Of a stretch of DNA of 64,000 bases, positions 52,251-60,694 are shown piece after piece. Each line of letters starts with the position of its first letter. Position 1 is the stretch's first letter. Below the pieces are notes generated by a model, which was not told where the DNA came from, did no database searches, and saw only the letters and a program-made list of their open reading frames with translations. This DNA comes from Frigoribacterium sp. JB110 (GTDB lineage: Bacteria; Actinomycetota; Actinomycetes; Actinomycetales; Microbacteriaceae). A program made the position numbers and the translations under genes. Location: NCBI RefSeq assembly GCF_900163665.1, contig NZ_FUIA01000014.1:62001-126000 (forward strand), in the 5' to 3' direction.

Positions 52251-54557
52251 ATGGCGAAGAAGGCACCAACGCAGGACATCGACGAGTCGAAGGTGACAGT
52301 CGGGGCCCCCAAGACAGAGGCCGCCGGCGTGCCGGCCGTCCTGCACTCGATGAAGATGGCTGTCGAACAGATGGGCATCGTCCGCAGCGCGAGGACGCTG
52401 CTGCGGGTCAACCAGAAGGACGGCTTCGACTGCCCAGGGTGCGCGTGGCCCGAGGAGGACCGCAGGCACGCCGCGGAGTTCTGCGAGAACGGCGCGAAGG
52501 CGGTGGCCGAAGAGGCGACGGTCCGCCGCGTGGAACCTGCGTTCTTCGCCGAGCACTCGATCGCCGACCTGCAGGGCCACGACGACTGGTGGCTCGGCCA
52601 GCAGGGGCGGCTCACCGAGCCGATGATCCTCGACGAAGGGGCGACGCACTACCGCCCGATCTCGTGGGATGACGCGCTGACGACGATCGCCGACGAGCTG
52701 CGCGGCCTCGACGACCCGGACGAGGCGATCTTCTACACCTCGGGGCGCGCATCGAACGAGTCCGCGTTCCTGTACCAGCTGCTCGTGCGCGGGCTGGGCA
52801 CGAACAACCTGCCCGACTGCTCCAACATGTGCCATGAGTCGAGCGGATCGGCGCTCGGCGAGACGATCGGCATCGGCAAGGGAACCGTCTCGATCGAGGA
52901 CATGCACAAGGCCGATCTGCTGATCGTGGCCGGTCAGAACCCCGGCACGAACCATCCGCGCATGCTGGCGGCGCTGGAGAAGGCGAAGAACAACGGCGCG
53001 CGCATCATCGCCGTGAACCCGCTGCCCGAGGCCGGGCTGATGCACTTCAACGACCCCAAGACACCGCAGGGCGTGCTGCTCGGAGGCACGAAGCTCGCGG
53101 ACGACTTCGTGCAGGTGCGGCTGGGCGGCGACCAGGCGCTGTTCCAGGCGATCGGCAAGCACCTGCTGGAGAAGGAAGCGGAGACGCCCGGTGTCGTCGA
53201 CCGAGCGTTCGTCGACGCGCACACGTCGGGCTTCGACGCGTACGCAGCCTCGGTTTCGGGCGTCACATGGCGCGAGCTCGAGACGGCGACGGGGGTCAGC
53301 GAGGGCGAGATGCGGGCGATCGCCGAGCAGGTGCGCCTGTCGGGATCGACGATCGTGTGCTGGGCGATGGGACTCACCCAGCACAAGCACTCCGTCGCGA
53401 CACTGCGCGACGTGGTGAACGTGCTGCTGCTGCAGGGCAACATCGGCCGCGAGGGCGCCGGGGTGTGCCCCGTGCGCGGGCACTCCAACGTGCAGGGCGA
53501 CCGCACCGTCGGCATCTACGAGAAGCCGCCGGCGACGTTCCTCGACGCGCTCGACGAGGAGTTCTCGTTCTCGTCGCCGCGCGAGCACGGTTTCGACACG
53601 GTCGCCGCCATCGCCGCGATGCGTGAGGGCCGGGCACGAGTCTTCATGGCGCTCGGCGGGAACTTCCTCAGCGCCACGCCCGACACGGCAGTGGTCGAGG
53701 AAGGCATCAGGCAGACCAACCTGTCCGTGCAGATCTCCACCAAGCTGAACCGCTCGCACGTGATCACCGGTCGTCGCGCCATCATTCTGCCCGTGCTCGG
53801 GCGCACCGACCGTGACACCAGGGGCGGCGCCGACCAGCGCGTCACCGTCGAGGACTCGATGGGCGCCGTGCACGCCTCGCGAGGGCGGCTCGACCCGCCC
53901 AAGAAGGACATGCTGAGCGAGACCGCCATCATCGCCCGGCTGTGCGCGCTCGTCTTCGACGGGCGCGACAACGCGCCGCAGACCGACTGGGTCTCTCTCG
54001 AGAACGACTACTCCGGCATCCGGAGCCACATCTCCCGCGTCGTGCCCGGGTTCGAGGACTACGACGCGCGCATCCAGAAAGGGCGCACGTTCCTGCTGCC
54101 GAACGGGCCGCGCGACGGCCGCGAGTTCGCGACGGCGACGGGCAAGGCGATGTTCACGGGGAACGAGCTGGAGTACCCGCACATCCCCGAGGGGCGCATT
54201 CTGCTGCAGACGCTGCGTTCGCACGATCAGTACAACACCACGATCTACGGCAAGGACGACCGCTACCGCGGCATCAAGGGCGGGCGGCGCATCGTACTGA
54301 TCAACGCGGAGGACATCACCGATCTCGGTTTCGCCGACGGCGACATCGTCGACCTCGTCTCGGAGTGGGAAGGGCGCGACGGCCTCGAAGAGCGCCGCGC
54401 CGACGCGTTCCGCCTCGTCGCCTACGACACCCCGCGACGCAATGCGGCGGCGTACTACCCGGAGACCAACGTGCTGGTGCCGCTCGAATCGATCGCCGAC
54501 GTGAGCGGCACGCCCACGTCGAAGGCGGTCATCGTTCGGCTCGAGCGCCGCGCGTGA
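52251..54557 (+). CDS. FdhF/YdeP-family molybdopterin oxidoreductase
   Basis: A 768-residue protein of the YdeP-type molybdopterin oxidoreductases. N-terminal cysteines GFDCPGCAWPEEDRRHAAEFC are probable Fe-S ligands. The cofactor-binding region is around TSGRASNESAFLYQLL, and NMCHESSGSALGETIG holds the conserved Cys. The C-terminal MopB-type domain reads TGNELEYPHIPEGRI and LLQTLRSHDQYNTTIYGK. The substrate is unknown. It needs the molybdenum cofactor, and it stands first in an operon with mogA and moaE. ATG 52251 is preferred; the longer frame to 50781 reads through the NUDIX gene. Without a TAT signal it is cytoplasmic. Confidence 0.87.
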   Translation: MAKKAPTQDIDESKVTVGAPKTEAAGVPAVLHSMKMAVEQMGIVRSARTLLRVNQKDGFDCPGCAWPEEDRRHAAEFCENGAKAVAEEATVRRVEPAFFAEHSIADLQGHDDWWLGQQGRLTEPMILDEGATHYRPISWDDALTTIADELRGLDDPDEAIFYTSGRASNESAFLYQLLVRGLGTNNLPDCSNMCHESSGSALGETIGIGKGTVSIEDMHKADLLIVAGQNPGTNHPRMLAALEKAKNNGARIIAVNPLPEAGLMHFNDPKTPQGVLLGGTKLADDFVQVRLGGDQALFQAIGKHLLEKEAETPGVVDRAFVDAHTSGFDAYAASVSGVTWRELETATGVSEGEMRAIAEQVRLSGSTIVCWAMGLTQHKHSVATLRDVVNVLLLQGNIGREGAGVCPVRGHSNVQGDRTVGIYEKPPATFLDALDEEFSFSSPREHGFDTVAAIAAMREGRARVFMALGGNFLSATPDTAVVEEGIRQTNLSVQISTKLNRSHVITGRRAIILPVLGRTDRDTRGGADQRVTVEDSMGAVHASRGRLDPPKKDMLSETAIIARLCALVFDGRDNAPQTDWVSLENDYSGIRSHISRVVPGFEDYDARIQKGRTFLLPNGPRDGREFATATGKAMFTGNELEYPHIPEGRILLQTLRSHDQYNTTIYGKDDRYRGIKGGRRIVLINAEDITDLGFADGDIVDLVSEWEGRDGLEERRADAFRLVAYDTPRRNAAAYYPETNVLVPLESIADVSGTPTSKAVIVRLERRA

Positions 54558-55057
54558 GCGACGAGGTGCGCGCCGCGGTCATCACAGTGAGCGACCGCTC
54601 CGCGGCGGGAGAGCGGGAGGATGCCGGAGGGCCGCTCGCGGTTGCGGCGCTGCAGGAGGCGGAGTTCGCCTGCGGTGATCAGCGCATCGTGCCGGATGGC
54701 GAGGACAGCGTCGAAGCCGCGCTGCGCGAGGCGATCGGCGCGGGTTCGCGCCTGGTCGTGACGACGGGCGGCACGGGCGTCGGGCCGCGCGACCTCACAC
54801 CGGAGGGCACGAGGCGCGTGCTCGATCGCGAGCTCCCCGGCATCGCCGAGGAACTGCGCCGGATCGGCGCCGCGGCGCTTCCTGCCGGTATGCTCTCGCG
54901 CGGTCTGAGCGGGGTCTCCGCCGGCGCGCTCATCGTGAATCTGCCGGGCTCGCCGTCCGCGGTGCGCGAGGGGATGCCCGTGATCCTGTCCGTCGCGCGT
55001 CACGTCGTCTCGCAGATCGACGGCGGGGGTCATCGTTCTGACGGAGAGCACGCATGA
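54554..55057 (+). CDS. mogA: Molybdenum cofactor adenylyl/molybdotransferase (MogA/MoaB family)
   Basis: A 167-residue protein of the MoaB/Mog fold: VITVSDRSAAGEREDAGGPL, TTGGTGVGPRDLTPEGTRRV (the conserved TGGTG loop) and a C-terminal VNLPGSPSAVREGM. It adenylates molybdopterin for molybdate insertion. Start: GTG 54554, overlapping the oxidoreductase stop by four bases (GTGA). Its stop overlaps moaE (ATGA). It acts with MoeA encoded on the opposite strand. Confidence 0.9.
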   Translation: MSDEVRAAVITVSDRSAAGEREDAGGPLAVAALQEAEFACGDQRIVPDGEDSVEAALREAIGAGSRLVVTTGGTGVGPRDLTPEGTRRVLDRELPGIAEELRRIGAAALPAGMLSRGLSGVSAGALIVNLPGSPSAVREGMPVILSVARHVVSQIDGGGHRSDGEHA

Positions 55058-55482
55058 CCGGGGTGAGGATCGCCAGGGTCTCGAGCGACGCGCTGGATGT
55101 CGGCGAGCATCTCGCGGCCGTCGCCGACCCCGCTTCCGGGGCGGAGACGTCCTTCGTCGGTCGCGTGCGCGATCACGATCCGGATGCGTCCGGCGCCGTC
55201 ACGGCGCTGGAGTACACGGCTCATCCGGATGTCGAGGCGACGCTGCACGAGATCGCCCAGCGCGCGGCCTCCGCGCACCGTGCACAGGTCGCGGTGAGCC
55301 ACCGCATCGGTCGGCTCGTGGTGGGAGATGCCGCGGTCGTCATCGCCTGCTCGGCTGGACACCGCGCGGAGGCGTTCGACGCGTGCCGCGCGGTGATCGA
55401 AGACATCAAACGCGAACTCCCGGTGTGGAAGCGTCAGCTCGCCGCAGACGGCACCGCCGCGTGGAAGGGCCTCGGCGGCTGA
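55054..55482 (+). CDS. moaE: Molybdopterin synthase large subunit
   Basis: A 142-residue MoaE: FVGRVRDHDPDASGAVTALE near residue 35, and a C-terminal IEDIKRELPVWKRQLAADGT with the conserved Lys-x-x-x-PxWK motif. It converts precursor Z to molybdopterin using sulfur from the MoaD thiocarboxylate. The start overlaps mogA. It is convergent with moaD, across a hairpin that separates the two opposing transcription units. Confidence 0.93.
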   Translation: MTGVRIARVSSDALDVGEHLAAVADPASGAETSFVGRVRDHDPDASGAVTALEYTAHPDVEATLHEIAQRAASAHRAQVAVSHRIGRLVVGDAAVVIACSAGHRAEAFDACRAVIEDIKRELPVWKRQLAADGTAAWKGLGG

Positions 55483-55518
55483 CAGCCCCCGAACGAGCTC
55501 GCGAGATGCCTGGGCTTT

Positions 55519-55552
55519 GTCGAGATGCACACATATTTCGGGGCATCTCGAC
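55519..55552. repeat. Intergenic hairpin between convergent moaE and moaD
   Basis: gtcgagatgc (55519-55528) pairs exactly with gcatctcgac (55543-55552). A second weaker pairing uses cgagatgcc at 55502. The word cgagatgcacacatat resembles the 51331 hairpin, suggesting a repeat family, probably acting as a bidirectional terminator. Confidence 0.6.
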
Positions 55553-55579
55553 GAACTCCATGCGGTTCGCGAGCGGGGG

Positions 55580-55813
55580 TCAGCCGCCGGCGAAGGGCGG
55601 AAGGATGTCGACGGTCGCTCCGGGGGTGAGCGGGGCGTCGTCGTCGTGGCGGCGACCGTCGATCAGCACAGCGCAGCGCGGGAGGATCGGCTCGAGGTCG
55701 GGGTGGTCGGCCGCAAGCGCATCGCGCAGCGCGGCGAGCGTGGGCTCATCGCGGCGCTCCTCTGCGCGCCCGGCCGCCTCCTCAGCGGCAGCGAAGTAGC
55801 GCACGGTCGTCAC
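55580..55813 (-). CDS. moaD: Molybdopterin synthase sulfur-carrier subunit
   Basis: A 77-residue ubiquitin-like carrier ending DILPPFAGG, the di-glycine tail that is adenylated by the MoeB-type enzyme and thiocarboxylated. GTG 55813 (VTTVRYFAAAEEAAG) overlaps the stop of the DUF6457 gene by four bases (GTGA). It is the last gene of the minus-strand molybdenum operon and partners MoaE on the plus strand. Confidence 0.9.
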   Translation of the reverse strand: MTTVRYFAAAEEAAGRAEERRDEPTLAALRDALAADHPDLEPILPRCAVLIDGRRHDDDAPLTPGATVDILPPFAGG

Positions 55814-56082
55814 CGGTCGGCCCCCCAGGTCTCGGCGAGCGCGACCAGTTCGCGCACCGTGCGCTCCTGCTCGTCGGAGCTGCCGCCCGCACGTCCGGCG
55901 GCGAGGCCCGCGAGGAACGCGCTGAGCGGTGCGGCCGGGCGAGCGACGCCGTGTGCGATGTCGCGCGCGAGATCGAGGATCAGCGGAACCGAGACCGCGT
56001 CGCGGTCGAGACCGAGCCGCTCGCAGGCGGCGAGGGTCCACTCGTCGAGAGCCTCGGGGGGAAGCGTCCGCGAATCAGTCAT
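55810..56082 (-). CDS. DUF6457 protein
   Basis: A 90-residue soluble helical protein of the actinobacterial DUF6457 family: LDEWTLAACERLGLDRDAVS, then VPLILDLARDIAHGVARPAA. The family is often found in or fused to molybdenum-cofactor genes (MobA), which fits its place between mobA and moaD here. Its role is unknown; a cofactor-loading or chaperone function is a guess. ATG 56082 has GGGAG 7 bases before. It overlaps moaD at its end. Confidence 0.82.
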   Translation of the reverse strand: MTDSRTLPPEALDEWTLAACERLGLDRDAVSVPLILDLARDIAHGVARPAAPLSAFLAGLAAGRAGGSSDEQERTVRELVALAETWGADR

Positions 56083-56086
56083 GTCA

Positions 56087-56758
56087 TCACTCCCTTCGCT
56101 CGGCGCGCTCGCGCCGTGCGGTCTCCACATCGTCCCACGTATCCACATCGCGCACAGCTTCGGTGGAGGCTGTGATGGTGGTGATCCGGATGCCGCGCAG
56201 CAGCTGCCGCAGAGACGCGTCACGACCGCCGTTCGGCAAGGCGGCCAGGGCATCCCGCAGTGCGATCGTGCGGTGCACACCCGCGAGCCACTGCACGCGA
56301 CCGTCCGGATCGGAGAGGCAGCGGCCGTCCTCGTGCGCACTCGCGTCGTCTGAGACCGTCCGGCCCGTCGCCGCGTCGGGCCGCGACGACGAGGGGGCGT
56401 GTTCGCGCAGTCGAGCGACGACTTCTGCGGGAGCTGCCAGGTCGCCGGCGAGAACGAACACCTCAGGGGACGTGATGTGCTCGAGCGCGGCAGCGATCCC
56501 GGCGACCGGCCCACCGAACGGCGGGTCCTCGAGCACCCACTCGACGTCGTCGCCTGCCGTCTCCTCGGCGGCGGGCCCCGCGACGACGATGCGCCGGCAA
56601 CCCGCATCCCTGAGCGCTCGGATCACGCCGTCGAGGAGCGTCCCGTCACCTACGCGGAGCCGAGGCTTGTCGATGCCGTCGAGGCGCGATGCCCGTCCGC
56701 CGGCGAGGACGATGCCCTCGACGGCGCCGTTCGGAGCCGAGCCGTCGTTCGGCGTCAT
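56087..56758 (-). CDS. mobA: Molybdenum cofactor guanylyltransferase-type nucleotidyltransferase
   Basis: A 223-residue MobA-like protein with the Rossmann-type nucleotide loop GIVLAGGRASRLDGIDKPRL near its N-terminus, the family signature. DPPFGGPVAGIAAALEHI and the catalytic-Asp strand VFVLAGDLAAPA follow. It attaches GMP (or CMP) to molybdopterin for enzymes of the FdhF class, such as the oxidoreductase in this window. It overlaps moaC by four bases (its ATG 56758 lies at the moaC stop). The DUF6457 gene starts 4 bases after its stop. Confidence 0.87.
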   Translation of the reverse strand: MTPNDGSAPNGAVEGIVLAGGRASRLDGIDKPRLRVGDGTLLDGVIRALRDAGCRRIVVAGPAAEETAGDDVEWVLEDPPFGGPVAGIAAALEHITSPEVFVLAGDLAAPAEVVARLREHAPSSSRPDAATGRTVSDDASAHEDGRCLSDPDGRVQWLAGVHRTIALRDALAALPNGGRDASLRQLLRGIRITTITASTEAVRDVDTWDDVETARRERAERRE

Positions 56759-57234
56759 TCGCCGTCGCGCGTCCACGATCCGCTCCGGCCGCCTTCTTTG
56801 GCGACGATGCGCATGTCCGTCATCGAGGCCGAGCGGTCCATGCCTTTGACCATGTCGACGATCGCCAGCCCTGCGATCGATACGGCGGTGAGCGCCTCCA
56901 TCTCGACGCCCGTGCGGTCGGCGGTGCGCACGGTCGCGGTGACCTCGACGGCCGCGTCCGTGATCTCCAGGTCGACGTTCGCTCCGTGCACGCCGATGAC
57001 GTGGGCGAGAGGCAGCAGCTCGGCGCACTTCTTCGCGCCCTGAATGCCGGCGATGCGTGCCACCGCGAGCACGTCGCCCTTCGGCACCGAACCGTCGCGC
57101 AGCGCCGCGATCGTCGTGGCGGCGAGAGTGACGCGCCCGCGTGCCGTCGCTGCTCGGACCGTGGGCGTCTTTGCGGTGACATCGACCATCCGCGCGTGCC
57201 CGGCGGAGTCGATGTGAGTGAAGTCTGCGCTCAT
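56755..57234 (-). CDS. moaC: Cyclic pyranopterin monophosphate synthase
   Basis: A 159-residue MoaC. Conserved regions: the N-terminal FTHIDSAGHARMVDVTAK, GDVLAVARIAGIQGAKKCAE, LLPLAHVIGVHGANVDLEI, and MEALTAVSIAGLAIVDMVKG with the catalytic Lys. With MoaA it makes cyclic pyranopterin monophosphate from GTP. ATG 57234; the longer frame to 57297 has a non-coding-like start. It lies in the minus-strand operon downstream of moeA, with mobA following. Confidence 0.93.
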   Translation of the reverse strand: MSADFTHIDSAGHARMVDVTAKTPTVRAATARGRVTLAATTIAALRDGSVPKGDVLAVARIAGIQGAKKCAELLPLAHVIGVHGANVDLEITDAAVEVTATVRTADRTGVEMEALTAVSIAGLAIVDMVKGMDRSASMTDMRIVAKEGGRSGSWTRDGE

Positions 57235-57253
57235 GCGTCGATTCTCTCGCGAG

Positions 57254-58483
57254 TCAGGACAGAAGCATGACATCGACCGGATCGCCGGCCGAGACATGGT
57301 CGACCTCGGCGGGGACGACGGCGATGGCCTCGGCGACCGCTAGTCCTCCTACCAGGTGGGAGCCGGAACCGCCGGTTGTGGCGGGGCGCACGGACCAGCC
57401 GGCGGGGTCGCTTCGATCGATCGAGGCCGGCAGGTACTGCCGTCGCCCCTGCGGGGGGCGCCAGGGCAGCGACGCACGGAGCCGGATGACCGGACGGTCG
57501 ATGCTGCTGCGACCCTGCATGGCGAGCAGCGCCGGCCGCACGAACACTTCGAACGACACGGCGGCGCTGACCGGATTGCCCGGCAGAGCGAACATGAGCG
57601 CCCCGGACGGCAGCCTGCCGAAGCCCTGCGGTTTGCCCGGCTGCATGGCGATCTTGGTGAACTCGATCGTGCCGCCGAGCACGTTCTTGACCACCTCGTA
57701 CGCACCGGCGCTGACGCCGCCGGACGTGATCACGACGTCGACATCGGGATGCTCGTCGAGCGCCCGGACGAACTCCTCCGGGGCGTCGTCGACGGTCGCG
57801 ACTGCGGCGAGCTCCGCACCCGCTTCGCGTGCGAGGTTCGCCAGCAGCACCGAATTCGACTCGGGGATCTGGCCGCGCCGCAGGGGAGCGCCGGGACCGG
57901 TGAGTTCGGACCCGGTCGACATCACCAGCACGCGAGGCCGCGCTGCGACGACGACCTCGTCGACACCCGCGGCGGCCGCACCGGAGAGGGCGAACGCGGC
58001 AAGCGGCGAACCGGGTTCCAGAATCGTGTCACCTGGCTCGCGGTCCTCGCCGCGTCGTCTGATGTGTGCCGCGCGCGCTTTCGGCGCCTGCGTCACCGTG
58101 GCTTCGGTCATCGAATCGGCAAGGCCGCCCGCGGTGTGCTCGAACGGCACGATCACGTCGGCGTCGGCCGGCACGGCCGCTCCCGTCATGATGCGCGCAG
58201 CCTCACCCGACCGGATGGCGGGGTCGTCTGCGCTGCCCGCCGGCACGTCGGCGACGACCCGCAGCGTGACGGGTGCCGTGGCGGATGCTTCGGCGACATC
58301 GTCGAAGCGCACGGCGAAGCCGTCCATGGCGGAGTTGTCGAACACCGGGATCGGCACGCGCGCCGTGATCGGCTCGGCAAGGGTCAGCCCCGCCGCGAGG
58401 GCGAGCGGAACCGCGGCCCTCTCGGTCGGGCGCACCTCGGCGAGCACACGTGCGCGCTGTTCCTCGACGGAGCGCATGCTCAT
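57254..58483 (-). CDS. moeA: Molybdopterin molybdotransferase
   Basis: A 409-residue MoeA. It has the N-terminal PIPVFDNSAMDGFAVRFDDV, the conserved TSGGVSAGAYEVVKNVLGG (the MoaB-like domain loop), and IAMQPGKPQGFGRLPSGALM with FALPGNPVSA. It inserts molybdate into adenylated molybdopterin together with MogA. The ATG at 58483 overlaps the moeB stop by four bases (ATGA). A C-terminal domain IV is present to the end (SAGDPVDVMLLS). Confidence 0.93.
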   Translation of the reverse strand: MSMRSVEEQRARVLAEVRPTERAAVPLALAAGLTLAEPITARVPIPVFDNSAMDGFAVRFDDVAEASATAPVTLRVVADVPAGSADDPAIRSGEAARIMTGAAVPADADVIVPFEHTAGGLADSMTEATVTQAPKARAAHIRRRGEDREPGDTILEPGSPLAAFALSGAAAAGVDEVVVAARPRVLVMSTGSELTGPGAPLRRGQIPESNSVLLANLAREAGAELAAVATVDDAPEEFVRALDEHPDVDVVITSGGVSAGAYEVVKNVLGGTIEFTKIAMQPGKPQGFGRLPSGALMFALPGNPVSAAVSFEVFVRPALLAMQGRSSIDRPVIRLRASLPWRPPQGRRQYLPASIDRSDPAGWSVRPATTGGSGSHLVGGLAVAEAIAVVPAEVDHVSAGDPVDVMLLS

Positions 58484-59691
58484 CGGATCGCGCTCCGCTG
58501 CGCCGTCGTGTGCCAGGCATCGAGGCCACCGGCGACGCTCACGCAGTCGACGCCCGCGGCTGTCAACGCCGTCGCCGCCCGTTTCGAACGCACACCGGAT
58601 CGGCAGATCACCGCAACCGGCCGCTCGCCCAAGCGCGCGGCGGCAGCGCCGGGATCGGCCACGACCTCACCGAACCGAATGCTCACGGCGTCGGAGAACG
58701 GGGCATCCGCCGCGATCTCGTCGGGTTCGCGCACGTCGAGAAGCGTCGGCATCGCCCCCGGGGCACCTGCCGCGAGGAAGGCGTCGAGATCGCGCGCCCT
58801 GATGCTGCGGGCGCACTGCGGCGAGCCTGCCGTGGCGCCGACAGACACCGGCGCATCGGCATCGGACGGCCCCGATGGTGAGGGTGCAGGGGAGACGTCG
58901 TCCGCGCTGTCGCGCGCCTGCGCGGCCGCGCCGACGAGCGGGACCTCCCGCGAGCGGGATCGCAGCGCGTCGAAGAGCATCACCCGCCCGAGCAGCGGCT
59001 CGCCGATTCCTGCGATGAGCTGAATCGCCTGCATCGCCATCGCCGCCCCGACCTGCAGGCACATCGCCCCGAGCACGCCCACCTGGGCACACGTCGGAAC
59101 CTCTCCCGCGCTGCCTGCGGGATACAGATCGTCGAGCAGCACGGGCGAGCGTCCGTCCGGCGGAGTCGACCAGAACACCGTCAGCTGGGCGGTGAACTCC
59201 TGGATCACGCCCCACACCAGCGGCACGCCCAGCCGCTCGCACGCGGCGGCCACGTCGACCCGCGTCTCGAACGTGTCGGCACCGTCGAGCACCACATCGG
59301 CGCCGCTGAGCAGCTCGACCGCGTTGGAGGCATCGAGGCGCCGGATCACCGTGCGCACGTCGGTCTCCGGCGAGAGGTCCGCGGCCGTGCGTACGGCGCT
59401 GAGCGCCTTCGGTGCACCGATGTCGTCGTGCCGGTGCATCACCTGGCGCTGCAGGTTCGAGACCTCGACCACGTCATCGTCGATCACGGTGAGCGTGCCG
59501 ACGCCTGCCGAGGCGAGCGCGAGAACGGCGGGGGAGCCGAGTCCACCCGCGCCCACGAGTGCGACGTGCGCGTTCGCGAGTCGCCGCTGCGCGTCCTCGC
59601 CGAAGCCCGCGAGGGTGAGATGACGCGCCGTGCGGGTTCGCTCCGCCTCGGAGAGCGAAGCGACGGGGTCGACGAGCGGTGGGAACGGCAT
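58480..59691 (-). CDS. moeB: MoeB/MoeZ-type adenylyltransferase with C-terminal rhodanese domain
   Basis: A 403-residue E1-like enzyme. The ThiF/MoeB domain has the nucleotide loop HVALVGAGGLGSPAVLALAS and the ADP-binding IDDDVVEVSNLQRQVMHRHD. A rhodanese domain follows from about residue 290, with its active Cys in VAVICRSGVRSKRAA. It activates the MoaD C-terminus and transfers sulfur to it; the fused rhodanese supplies the sulfur. The usual zinc CxxC pair (ThiF/MoeB) is not obvious. ATG 59691 with CTGGAG 4-5 bases before. The long frame to 61404 is antisense to modAB and was rejected. Confidence 0.9.
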   Translation of the reverse strand: MPFPPLVDPVASLSEAERTRTARHLTLAGFGEDAQRRLANAHVALVGAGGLGSPAVLALASAGVGTLTVIDDDVVEVSNLQRQVMHRHDDIGAPKALSAVRTAADLSPETDVRTVIRRLDASNAVELLSGADVVLDGADTFETRVDVAAACERLGVPLVWGVIQEFTAQLTVFWSTPPDGRSPVLLDDLYPAGSAGEVPTCAQVGVLGAMCLQVGAAMAMQAIQLIAGIGEPLLGRVMLFDALRSRSREVPLVGAAAQARDSADDVSPAPSPSGPSDADAPVSVGATAGSPQCARSIRARDLDAFLAAGAPGAMPTLLDVREPDEIAADAPFSDAVSIRFGEVVADPGAAAARLGERPVAVICRSGVRSKRAATALTAAGVDCVSVAGGLDAWHTTAQRSAIR

Positions 59692-59934
59692 GTCTCCAGG
59701 GTAGGCCGCACCACGGTCATCCGGGCGCTCCCCGCCCGAGGAGCGCCCGTCGCTCATCCGGTGCCGGTCGTTCGTCCGATGCCGGATTCCCGACCGACGC
59801 CCTCCCATCCCCGTGTGCCGCTCTGCGCCACAGCGCCGCGGCAGTCCGCTGGGGCGCGGCACAGTGCGCCACCACTCCGGCGGCGGAGCGACGGGCGCAC
59901 CGGGGGCCGTCTCCGCTGATGGCAGGATGGGCGG
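59692..59934. promoter_or_regulatory. Divergent promoter region between moeB operon and modA
   Basis: 243 bases hold the promoters of both molybdenum transcription units. A 10-bp stem-loop (59722-59731 with 59740-59749, cgggcgctcc/ggagcgcccg) and short repeated atccggtgccg/gatgccggat words are visible. I do not see a clear ModE box or molybdenum-cofactor riboswitch. Confidence 0.5.
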
Positions 59935-60690
59935 GTGAGGATGAGACGTCTGGTGGCCGCGACAGCGGCGGCATCCGGCGTGCTGCTCGCGGGGTGCGCC
60001 GGACCGGCCGACGGCGACGGCACGCCGGTGACGGTGTTCGCGGCCGCATCGCTGCAGGGCGCCTTCGAGGAGATCGCCGCCGCCTTCGAGGCGGAGCATC
60101 CGGATGTCGACATCCGTCCGATCGTCACGGACGGCTCGAACGTGCTGGTCACGCAGATCGAGGAGGGTGCCGCGCCCGACATCGTGGCGACCGCGAACGA
60201 GCAGACCTTCGACCGGATCGCGGACGACGTCTCCGAGGCGCGCATCTTCGCGACGAACACCCTGGTGATCGTCACGCCGCCCGACGCGGAGACGCCGGTC
60301 TCCGACCTCGCCGACCTCGCCGATCCGGGGCTGAACGTCGTCCTGTGCGCGCCCGAGGTGCCGTGCGGCGCGGCCAGCGGCACGCTGCTCGATTCCGCCG
60401 GCGTCGACGTCACTCCGGCCAGCGAGGAGCAGAACGTCACCGCCGTGCTCACGAAGGTCGAGACGCAGGTCGCCGACGCCGGACTCGTCTACCGCACCGA
60501 CGTGGTCGGGCGCGACGTCGGCGTCCTCGACGCGACGGGCGCCGACGAGGTGATCAGTCGCTACCCGATCGGCGTGCTCGATGCTGCACCGGAACCGGAT
60601 GCCGCGGCCGAATTCGTCGACTATGTGACAGGAGATAGCGGACGCGCCGTGCTGGAGGCCCGCGGATTCGGCGCAGGATCGACACGATAG
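59935..60690 (+). CDS. modA: Molybdate ABC transporter substrate-binding lipoprotein
   Basis: A 251-residue ModA. Lipoprotein signal RRLVAATAAASGVLLAGCAG, then VTVFAAASLQGAFEEIAAAF with the conserved AASL oxyanion-binding start, and PDIVATANEQTFDRIADD. It captures molybdate (or tungstate) at the outer face. The start at GTG 59935 or ATG 59941 is not decided by the ribosome site (AGGATGGG). It is 4 bases from modB, in one operon. Confidence 0.92.
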   Translation: MRMRRLVAATAAASGVLLAGCAGPADGDGTPVTVFAAASLQGAFEEIAAAFEAEHPDVDIRPIVTDGSNVLVTQIEEGAAPDIVATANEQTFDRIADDVSEARIFATNTLVIVTPPDAETPVSDLADLADPGLNVVLCAPEVPCGAASGTLLDSAGVDVTPASEEQNVTAVLTKVETQVADAGLVYRTDVVGRDVGVLDATGADEVISRYPIGVLDAAPEPDAAAEFVDYVTGDSGRAVLEARGFGAGSTR

Positions 60691-60694
60691 GACT

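Noticed and set aside
59692..59934. Molybdenum-cofactor riboswitch or ModE site before modA
   Set aside because: Only a 10-bp stem-loop and short repeats are visible; none of the conserved aptamer or ModE palindrome features could be matched.
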